Shown one piece after another: positions 58,401-64,000 of a DNA stretch of 64,000 nt. Source of the stretch: a virus; IMG/VR virus record IMGVR_UViG_3300043446_004437, positions 62,001-126,000 of that record. One strand, 5' to 3'. Positions within the stretch are counted from its first letter, which is position 1, and every line of letters starts with the position of its first letter. The translations under genes were made by a program, and so were the position numbers. The notes under the pieces were generated by a model, which had not been told where the DNA came from, did not search any database, and worked only from the letters and a program-made list of their open reading frames with translations.

Positions 58401-59174
58401 AGGAGAAACAGTTGTAATAGATAATTTTAAAGGGTATATTTTATCTCCCTGTTTTGTTGCAACAGTAATTTGTGCCCAATGATTAGAAGGATTTTTATCT
58501 GGTGTTTGAGTGCCACTAGGCCATTTTTTTATTGATTTAATTAATGGAAAATTTGTATAACTTTTATTAGTTGGGCTCAACGCATAATAAGAATTATTAA
58601 AAGTAAATTTGCTAATTTGTATTTGATAAAGAGCATAATCTAAATCATCTACTATAATACTTTTACCGTTTCTCATTAAACCTTCTAATGCAGCTGGTGC
58701 TTGCCTTAAATCATACTGATATAAAGATGCTTTTTGATGAACCATAATTAAACTTGTATTTAATATTCTTCCATTTAATTTATTTAATAAAGGAACAAAA
58801 GTTTTTTCTACATAATTTTTATACTCAGGCAAATAATATATTATAGATTTTTGAGGAGGATTACCTGGTTGAAATTTTGCTATATTTAATGGGTTATCTC
58901 CAATTATAGATTCTGTATTAAGCCCGCCCCAAGTTTCTTTTGAGCCGTATGTCATAAGATAGGAGTAACTAATGCCGTTAACGTTAGCGACATCCTCCTG
59001 AATATTCACACTAGAATATGTTTCATAGCTTTTTTTAATATAAGATTCAAAATAATTCACCATATTTTTAGGCACATATACTTTTGCGGAATCGCCCCTA
59101 TTGTTTTGTGCTATTGCAGACTCTTGTCTGGTTCCCCATAAATAAACAAAATTTTTACTGGTAGATTCGGGCAC
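55404..59174 (-). CDS. Large secreted or virion protein with SGNH hydrolase domain and Thr-rich linkers
   Basis: 1256 residues from the ATG at 59174, though the frame is really a continuation of the gene at 59155-60267 through an A-run. Order: N-terminal domain, TTT/PKTTTTT linkers, an SGNH/GDSL-type esterase core (IIIGDSIAKGL with the nucleophile Ser, TGAANEI, and DGVHPSGYDD giving Asp/His), further TTT linkers, an Ig-like or SbsA-type beta domain (residues about 770-890) and a C-terminal beta domain. Domains of this sort decorate phage tail fibres that deacetylate or cleave surface glycans. No signal peptide is visible on this piece. Confidence 0.72.
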   Translation of the reverse strand: MPESTSKNFVYLWGTRQESAIAQNNRGDSAKVYVPKNMVNYFESYIKKSYETYSSVNIQEDVANVNGISYSYLMTYGSKETWGGLNTESIIGDNPLNIAKFQPGNPPQKSIIYYLPEYKNYVEKTFVPLLNKLNGRILNTSLIMVHQKASLYQYDLRQAPAALEGLMRNGKSIIVDDLDYALYQIQISKFTFNNSYYALSPTNKSYTNFPLIKSIKKWPSGTQTPDKNPSNHWAQITVATKQGDKIYPLKLSITTVSPFNIMFILGTSTALEREEINQVIAGLPPFSVPKWVPLFGNDTDFVGGYLSADVLQERKWIDEILKYIPINKNIPGKVTVPSAPSITVPKPVVIPTTTTTIPKTTTTTLTPPKSTTTSTIPKPGTTVVKPKVIPDRLDPLPPSTITPPNTTVITNKEPIIIGDSIAKGLSDRYDSLNNTETSQIVPNVLEGNPSACENATYFPGNLRSIFCQWDGFYQKVGLNVTSVQRLVSNTLRYIDQKDKKLTNRIVWLSTGAANEIAYMPIQDILSKIKVQFDSIKVYTDRKKIAMVFVVGISNQQNQKYKKGALDFNSQLKALCQKYNYIFIGGFDSPGDGVHPSGYDDLVDDLIGRIPDKPIVIPPTTVVPPTTVPITTAPTTPTTIAPTTTVTKWIPAAPGARPGSGAAGIGAPKPVTTTSTTSTTAPAQQSTTTTTVASNGSITTTTITFPPKIPVLPPYTPGTTTTTSPEGIVTTTTTAANGVVTTTTVTPSTVTTVPGPTTTVTTSVPVTTTVPTRPDPTIPDRIDPPLPSAPEPKLVSYLVESLTPENDTQRVNIDVSVTLEFDIPVKRGTGTIFFYKKNTSKALARIDILSSDVLFIDSNTIKIIPKNVLPYDTNVSVIIGSSVFKTYSNKSWPGNIGKWDSINFQTIKNPNAPTPIPTPGPTPAPTNPKPVNPNPKPGPPPPKDAPSIPETPEIRPPDDTVKPPSDGTITIPDPVKNEITLQSNDGLWTRNENFVDIKFKSIKQDVIISQVAANTSWVLQFNITDDAGVVKNIGRIGLERDAPKCTGEIDSPAVCFFTMYGAMKSLPEQAVDRYRQAPCENKVSDYGPGLSLRNKLIWRSGDAFEFRVSFSETQSQEFIVTYKCLSTERPASPGFSETIYETDTDKIYMWNGLEWFQLASSTLNVSQNLTFENPNTFMINGNWWYGMVWNKTLRRTYPLGKIFVPADYLNIDATRNYVRYYGPESGKTNVQERKSSARFITPVGFSNDGARGVYKSQ

Positions 59175-60267
59175 AGTAAAAGATCCGTTGAATAATATTA
59201 TATTTTTTTCGAAGAACTATTTTAGGACTTGATATACCTATGTACTTAAGAGTATTGGCTACTTCCACTGCATAATCTTTTACAGAGGTAGCATTAACCA
59301 CTAAAACAACAGGGCCCAAAATGCTTTGTCTCTGATTTTGATCCCAAATAGGATTAATTTTTGTTGTTGCGCTACCAGTAGTTCCCCCAGTGTCTGAATC
59401 TGAAATTATTTCCCAATGACCGCCACCACTATCTGTCCCTATAGCTGATATAGTAGAACCTGCTACTCCTGTATCTGGGTCAATACTCACTATCCCACGA
59501 TCAACTTGATCAGGTTTTTTGTTACTGTCTGGGACCCAAACCCAACCTTGGTTGGGTCCTGGTACACCCTTTTGTGGAGGTAATGGTTTAAAATCATCAA
59601 CTTCTTGTTTAGTTCTATCTCTATATTTAGATGGCTTAGTATACCCAGCATAATAAACTAATACGTTTTGAAAATCTGGGTCAGCTAAAGGAATGTCTGC
59701 CGACCAGCTCCAACCATAACTTGATCCATTTGTTTTAATAAAATTAATTATTTTTTCATTATTATTTTTTATTCTAATACAAAGACCCGTACCAAAAATA
59801 TTAAAACCAGGAAGTGGATTATAAACAGTTATTGTTGTTGGATACCATTTAGAACCATTATACAATCTTCCGTTCTTTACTTCAGATAAAGTAGAAGATT
59901 TAGAAATAACCGTGGGTGTCTTGCTGTTTTTTGAAAAAAAATCTTTTTCTTGTACAGATAAAGTTTTGTAAACAGTTTCATATTGTATAGTTATACCTTG
60001 TTTTTTAGCCGCGGCAACCATGTCTTCCAGGGTCCAAGCCGGCGCATAAGGTAATTTTATTGTAGGCTTATAAAAATTTGTTTCTGTTAATGTTCCATTA
60101 TATAAGCCATATGTTTTTGTATTATTCCAATATAATTGTTTAAGAATAGGACCAAAATATAAAACCTTTGGTTTTCCGAGCTGCAACCCAAGCTTGATAA
60201 TCACCAGATAAATTGGTTTCAGGCACTGGTAAATTATAAAAATCTTCAAAGGGTCGGCTATTGCCAC
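59155..60267 (-). CDS. Tail-fibre-like N-terminal section, frame-broken on both sides
   Basis: 370 residues. Its 3' end overlaps the next gene; deleting one A from the A7 run near 59203 gives a continuous VLRKNIILFNGSFTVPEST reading into it. Its 5' end is likewise a frameshift continuation of the short frame at 60140-60331. Contains LPYAPAWTLEDMVAAAK and a Gly/Ser-rich C-terminal beta section. Together 55404-60331 probably encodes one protein of about 1640 residues. Confidence 0.6.
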   Translation of the reverse strand: MAIADPLKIFIIYQCLKPIYLVIIKLGLQLGKPKVLYFGPILKQLYWNNTKTYGLYNGTLTETNFYKPTIKLPYAPAWTLEDMVAAAKKQGITIQYETVYKTLSVQEKDFFSKNSKTPTVISKSSTLSEVKNGRLYNGSKWYPTTITVYNPLPGFNIFGTGLCIRIKNNNEKIINFIKTNGSSYGWSWSADIPLADPDFQNVLVYYAGYTKPSKYRDRTKQEVDDFKPLPPQKGVPGPNQGWVWVPDSNKKPDQVDRGIVSIDPDTGVAGSTISAIGTDSGGGHWEIISDSDTGGTTGSATTKINPIWDQNQRQSILGPVVLVVNATSVKDYAVEVANTLKYIGISSPKIVLRKKYNIIQRIFYCARIYQ

Positions 60268-60331
60268 CTGGCAAATTATATTGTAAACTATTTTTAGGCA
60301 GTGTGGCGTTATCTATTATAGTTTTGCCCAT
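60140..60331 (-). pseudogene. N-terminal fragment of the broken tail-fibre-like gene
   Basis: 63 residues from ATG 60331 behind AAAGG. Reads MGKTIIDNATLPKNSLQYNL and ends shortly after VAARKTK, while the +1 frame continues as GKPKVLYFGPI. So the true start of the large gene is probably here and an extra base near 60175 breaks it. Confidence 0.5.
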
Positions 60332-60387
60332 AAAAAACCTTTAATTTAATAGTTTGGATATATAAATAGTAACTAAACAATACAATT

Positions 60388-61140
60388 CTATCTATAATTT
60401 TTGTATACCCAATTGGGATAAGATTTATCTATCTGTTGATACTTTAATGGAAATCTATCAAAGGGATCAATTCCATTATTGATTCTATACAGAATTTCTA
60501 CGTCGTTTTTATACTCTTCTATATTATATTCTGTATGAGCAAAAGATTCTATTTTGTTTTTAACATTTTCAATTTCAGTAAAAAATGAAAAATGCCACCC
60601 AGCGTCAGGGATTGTATACCAAGACCCAGATCTCAATTCCTGACAAGAATAATCATCAAGGTCCTTATACCTAGCTATTATAGGTCTAGCTCCCTGATTG
60701 CAGTGCTGCGGAGCCTGCCAGTGATAGTTCCAAAAATACTGTTTAACATCTAATCTAGCAGGAGTATTAAATGATGAAATTTTTTTCAGAATACTTGATT
60801 TAACTATTTCATCGGCATCAGAAATAATAATTATATCTTCTGGTTGAGCATCAGTTAAACCAAGCTTAATAGCATTACGTTGATAATGTTCTTTTTGCCA
60901 AGCGTCTTTTAACAATGACAAATCAGATGAACTAAAATCTATTCTTACATTAATAATTTTTTGTTTCCACTTTTTAGCCCACTTTGGAAGATCATCTAAA
61001 TAAAATGGTTTAGGTTTGCCGGTAAAAGTTTCAGAAGCCTCAACTATAACAAAATAATCAACAATACTACCAAGCTCTTCAAACCTGACACGCAACATCT
61101 CTACTTCATTAAAGTATGTAAAACAATCAAATATTTTCAT
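60388..61140 (-). CDS. GT17-type glycosyltransferase
   Basis: 250 residues from ATG 61140. KIFDCFTYFNEVEMLRVR, then FVIVEASETFTGKPKP, and IIISDADEIV match the glycosyltransferase family 17 (N-acetylglucosaminyltransferase III-like) pattern, with the DADE as the metal/nucleotide-sugar site. Later YFWNYHW and WHFSF are also typical. It would add a sugar to a glycan or glycoprotein. Overlaps the upstream gene by ATGA. Part of a glycan cluster. Confidence 0.85.
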   Translation of the reverse strand: MKIFDCFTYFNEVEMLRVRFEELGSIVDYFVIVEASETFTGKPKPFYLDDLPKWAKKWKQKIINVRIDFSSSDLSLLKDAWQKEHYQRNAIKLGLTDAQPEDIIIISDADEIVKSSILKKISSFNTPARLDVKQYFWNYHWQAPQHCNQGARPIIARYKDLDDYSCQELRSGSWYTIPDAGWHFSFFTEIENVKNKIESFAHTEYNIEEYKNDVEILYRINNGIDPFDRFPLKYQQIDKSYPNWVYKNYR

Positions 61141-61588
61141 AAACCAACACATTTTCTTTTGAAAATAATGAATACTTTTTTATTTCTTTTTCATAAATTT
61201 TATTACGAAAAAATAATTTGTTAAGATTATCCGCCCATAAACCAGGGTTGCAAGCAAAAATAAAAGCTTTAGGTTTTAAAACTCTTTTTATTTCTTCTGC
61301 TACCTGTAAACTATTTTCATCAAATAGCGTTGGGTTATAATTAATTGAGACAAATAGGTCAACACAATTATCTCCAAAAAACATTCCATTCATACCTGCT
61401 GGCCAATAATATCTATTGTCTTCGTTTTGCGCGGGTGTAGATGTTCCGGACCACAAACTAAAAGCCCCTATACCGTGTTCTGAAGACCACAAAATAGAAG
61501 ACAATTTTTTTTCTTCTTCGTAACAAACCGTAAAAGAAGTTTCTTTAAAAACGTCTCTTATTATGTGAGCTACATGCTGCAAATTCAT
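61127..61588 (-). CDS. Methyltransferase-like protein lacking the SAM loop
   Basis: 153 residues. VAEEIKRVLKPKAFIFACNPG matches the final strands of class I SAM methyltransferases, but the N-terminal Gly-rich SAM loop is not visible. Could be an accessory or degenerate enzyme in the glycan cluster. Coupled to both neighbours. Confidence 0.58.
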   Translation of the reverse strand: MNLQHVAHIIRDVFKETSFTVCYEEEKKLSSILWSSEHGIGAFSLWSGTSTPAQNEDNRYYWPAGMNGMFFGDNCVDLFVSINYNPTLFDENSLQVAEEIKRVLKPKAFIFACNPGLWADNLNKLFFRNKIYEKEIKKYSLFSKENVLVYENI

Positions 61589-62127
61589 TTTTTAATCGGC
61601 TTAATCGCATCAACTTTAAGCCAGCCCCATTGATCTCCTCTTTGAATATCTTTTATAATAAAACCTAAATTTTTAAAATCATCCTCTAACATTCTGTGTG
61701 TTAATCCAACAAAATGAAAGTCAAATGGGTTTAACTGTTCCGCAAAAAATATTTGCTGCATTCTTCTATCGCCCTCAAGACTATCCCATTCTAAAATTTG
61801 TTTACAGGCAAGGAGAAAATCTGGAACCTCAATTCTAATCATTCCACCAGGCTTAACTATCCTACACCATTCAGCCAGGACGGCTTGATATTCTTTCCAG
61901 GGAAAATGCTCAAGGCACTCTGAGTTATAAACAATATCTGCAAAATCATTTGGCAAATCTATCTTTCTAGCATCACAAACCACGTCTACTGGGACATATG
62001 TTTTGTTAACATGGTCATACAATGGGGTTGGATCTATATCAATATGAATCCAGTCAGAACCAAGATAGGTTCGTGTACCAATAACAACTTTTTTTCCCTC
62101 ACCTTGAGGTATGGTTTCTAGTCTCAT
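61585..62127 (-). CDS. Class I SAM-dependent methyltransferase
   Basis: 180 residues. VVIGTRTYLGSDWIHIDIDP, then CDARKIDLPNDFADIVYNSECLEHFPW, and VLAEWCRIVKPGGMIRIEVPD are motifs I-IV of type 11 methyltransferases, with the SAM-binding acid in DIDP. It likely methylates a sugar or a small molecule in the glycan pathway. Ends at a TAAATGAGA overlap region with the GT2 gene. Confidence 0.82.
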   Translation of the reverse strand: MRLETIPQGEGKKVVIGTRTYLGSDWIHIDIDPTPLYDHVNKTYVPVDVVCDARKIDLPNDFADIVYNSECLEHFPWKEYQAVLAEWCRIVKPGGMIRIEVPDFLLACKQILEWDSLEGDRRMQQIFFAEQLNPFDFHFVGLTHRMLEDDFKNLGFIIKDIQRGDQWGWLKVDAIKPIKK

Positions 62128-63003
62128 TTAAATTATTCTTCCTCTATATAAATGTTGCCATCTTGGTACTTTTATTAAATCAACCTCTCTGCCTAAAGCC
62201 GCAATGTAAACGGTTTCTGGGTTATCATTTAACCCTTTAAGCTCTGGTTGTTGCTGATACCATTCTTCCAAGTATATCGCATTCCAATCTTCAAATCTAG
62301 TTACATTAGGGCTATGATAAGTTACGTGCTGACCAACATAATATTTGTTCCACTTATTGACCCAATTAATAACGCCTTGATTTATTCTTTCTTGCGCTTC
62401 AGGATTTTTTGTACTCGTTGCGTCATGAGCAACAAGTACTGTTGGATCTGCAACGATTCTATAGCCGCTTAATCTTATTCTTGTTTGGAAGTCGACCTCT
62501 TCTTGATGACCGATTTCAGTATCAAAGCCACCAATTTCTTTATATCTTTGACGATTTAAAATCCAACAAAAACCAACTCCCCATAAAATTTCTAAATATC
62601 TTGGTCGTTGTATTGGATAAGCGCCACCATTTGGGAAGGCCATAGCAACTTCGTGGTTTGATTCAAGATAAGATGCTAATTTTAGATCCCAACCTGGAGT
62701 CATTATGTACGCATCATTATCTATATAACCAACATTATTTGTTTCTGCCCAATCTAAAATTTCATTAACTGCCCCTGTATATCTAATATTTTTAGTTAAT
62801 TTTTTAATTATAATTCTAGAATCTTGATCAGAATGTTTTTGTGCAACCTCTAAAGTTTTTGGATCCTCCGACGCATTTTCCAATATTAGAAGTCTCCAAT
62901 CACAATGCGTGTTTAGTCTAAATGCAGTAATTGATTTGTCTAATTTATCAGGGTTATTGTAACTAGAAACACCAAAATCAATTCTCATTTTTTTATCCAC
63001 CAT
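62128..63003 (-). CDS. GT2-family glycosyltransferase
   Basis: 291 residues. IDFGVSSYNNPDKLDKSI, then LLILENASEDP (the NxS in the donor site), and GYIDNDAYIMTPGW with Asp-Asn-Asp as the DxD-like metal site. GEVDFQTRIRLSGYRIV and later sections fit the family. Uses a nucleotide sugar. Overlaps the next upstream gene by 19 bp. Confidence 0.87.
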   Translation of the reverse strand: MVDKKMRIDFGVSSYNNPDKLDKSITAFRLNTHCDWRLLILENASEDPKTLEVAQKHSDQDSRIIIKKLTKNIRYTGAVNEILDWAETNNVGYIDNDAYIMTPGWDLKLASYLESNHEVAMAFPNGGAYPIQRPRYLEILWGVGFCWILNRQRYKEIGGFDTEIGHQEEVDFQTRIRLSGYRIVADPTVLVAHDATSTKNPEAQERINQGVINWVNKWNKYYVGQHVTYHSPNVTRFEDWNAIYLEEWYQQQPELKGLNDNPETVYIAALGREVDLIKVPRWQHLYRGRII

Positions 63004-63722
63004 TGTTGGTTTTCATGAAGAACAAATCCAGTTTTTTGCAAGAGTGGGTGCCACTCGGTTTCATATTTATTATTGATAGCTAAATGCATTGGGATAGAAT
63101 TTCCGTGTTCAATATCACCTATTGCAAAAGCATTCTGTGCAATAAAAACGCCACCTTTTTTTAGACATGAAAACACAGCTTCAACCCAACTTTCAACATT
63201 AACAACATGTTCAAAAAAATCCAGCGCGACAACCGCTTCAAAACAACGGTGCCCTAATTTTGGTTCAAAATTTTCTGTAAATAAAGTTTTTATTTTTAAA
63301 TTATTTTTAATACCAAATCTATATTGTGCAAAAGAAGCTGTTTTACTTCCCGCCAAATCATGATAGGTTGGTTCCAAACCTTCTTCAGCCATTCTAATAC
63401 TCAAAGAACCAATCCCATCACCAAGATTAAGTACTTGTTTTTTGTTTGAGTTTTTTAAGCCTAGAGCAATGCCTTCACACATACCAGAATAATTAAACCC
63501 TGTCTCCAGGTGATAGGCAGACAATTCCCATATATAAGATTCTGTATTTTTATACCAATTTAACAACGACTCCGCGTTATTAACATCTATTTTTGCGTTT
63601 AAAAAATCTTGCGCTACTTCGTGATGATTATAATGAAAACCTCTAGAAAGTCTTTCGTTTGCGTAACCTTCTGGGACTTGAAGAAAATTTGCTATTTCTT
63701 TAGCTCGTAAATCTATACTCAT
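62985..63722 (-). CDS. SAM-dependent methyltransferase
   Basis: 245 residues. VLNLGDGIGSLSIRMAEEG is a clear motif I, VVALDFFEHV is motif III/IV, and GGVFIAQNAF follows. About 90 N-terminal residues form an extra helical domain. Likely acts with the two glycosyltransferases on a surface glycan or lipid carrier. Starts after the dioxygenase-like gene with no gap. Confidence 0.82.
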   Translation of the reverse strand: MSIDLRAKEIANFLQVPEGYANERLSRGFHYNHHEVAQDFLNAKIDVNNAESLLNWYKNTESYIWELSAYHLETGFNYSGMCEGIALGLKNSNKKQVLNLGDGIGSLSIRMAEEGLEPTYHDLAGSKTASFAQYRFGIKNNLKIKTLFTENFEPKLGHRCFEAVVALDFFEHVVNVESWVEAVFSCLKKGGVFIAQNAFAIGDIEHGNSIPMHLAINNKYETEWHPLLQKTGFVLHENQQWWIKK

Positions 63723-64000
63723 TTATACTCCATAATTAAATTTAGTTGTAATAATATTACCATTTCTTTGATTTTCTGGCGGAAGTTGTTCTCTCACCAA
63801 AATTCTTTGCACCCATCTGTCAGTGCCATCATATCTGGCCTGGAAAGGTTTTCTCCCATGAATTGTTTTTCTGTTGTCTATGACTAATAGATCACCTGTT
63901 TTTAATACTATTTCTTGAGTGCAATTTTCTATTGCTTTTTGAATATCAACTAAGGCTTTCTGCGCTTCATCATTAATGCCTTTAATCACGGTTACGTCAT
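63723..64000 (-). CDS. 3'-terminal part of an Fe(II)/2-oxoglutarate dioxygenase-like enzyme
   Basis: 92 codons in the window; the frame is open at 64000, so the start is beyond the edge (a GTG at 63989 is internal). GDLLVIDNRKTIHGRKPFQARYDGTDRWVQRILV is, in pieces, the second half of the TauD/clavaminate-synthase fold: the distal His in TIHGR, and the Arg that binds 2-oxoglutarate in RWVQRILV. The proximal HxD is outside. Such enzymes hydroxylate amino acids or modify sugars; substrate unknown. Confidence 0.72.
   Translation of the reverse strand, partial: DVTVIKGINDEAQKALVDIQKAIENCTQEIVLKTGDLLVIDNRKTIHGRKPFQARYDGTDRWVQRILVREQLPPENQRNGNIITTKFNYGV

Overview
The window looks like part of a large, AT-rich bacteriophage (or phage-like extrachromosomal) genome from an actinobacterial host. 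Genes are packed tightly and mostly co-oriented, with many ATGA or TAATG overlaps and many tiny zinc-ribbon or membrane proteins. There is a scattered tRNA set (Arg, Leu, Asn, Lys, Met, Thr, Gly and a non-canonical Ile-like one), three WhiB-type iron-sulfur regulators (an actinobacterial signature), a cell-wall hydrolase, an HNH nuclease, and long Thr-Pro-rich secreted proteins. No integrase, terminase, portal or capsid gene was recognised. The host assignment is inferred from the WhiB genes.

Layout. 0-5 kb: higher-GC small genes on the plus strand, ending in a 346-aa gene of unknown role. 5-9.9 kb: a WhiB gene, a 24-G homopolymer, a possible origin-like AT-repeat region, DNA-binding-like small genes, and a highly folded leader in front of a lysozyme/Rpf-like hydrolase. 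9.9-16 kb: an 877-aa protein and an SF2 helicase. 16-24 kb: tRNAs interleaved with a secreted subtilisin-like protease, a WhiB gene, an XRE regulator, a dCMP-deaminase-like enzyme and many small genes, plus a run of tRNA-sized structured RNAs. 24-43 kb: a third WhiB gene, an S2P-type membrane protease, then the most notable block. 43-49 kb: small genes, tRNA-Gly, HNH nuclease and a possible holin/lipoprotein group. 49-60 kb, minus strand: secreted adhesin or tail-fibre-like giants and a frame-broken M15 peptidase. 60-64 kb, minus strand: a glycan and methyl-transfer cluster.

The most exciting part is a ubiquitin-like cassette at about 25.9-41.6 kb. In order it has an E2-like protein with a zinc-rich tail, a JAB/JAMM isopeptidase-like protein, a ThiF/E1-like enzyme, a small beta-grasp-like protein ending in Gly, and a strong terminator. 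These are followed by an AAA+ ATPase, two further E2-like paralogues, and an HslV/20S-proteasome-like Ntn hydrolase beginning Met-Thr-Thr. The order E2-JAB-ThiF recalls the plasmid PRTRC system, but an unfoldase-like ATPase and a proteasome-like peptidase are added. I infer a virus-encoded conjugate-and-degrade pathway. Biochemistry is untested and the E2 assignment rests on motif reading.

A second theme is RNA structure. At least five intergenic elements have a long closing stem enclosing two or more hairpins, and two of them, 35 kb apart, share a conserved sequence word. Several frame breaks at 53-60 kb suggest either sequencing indels or decaying genes.
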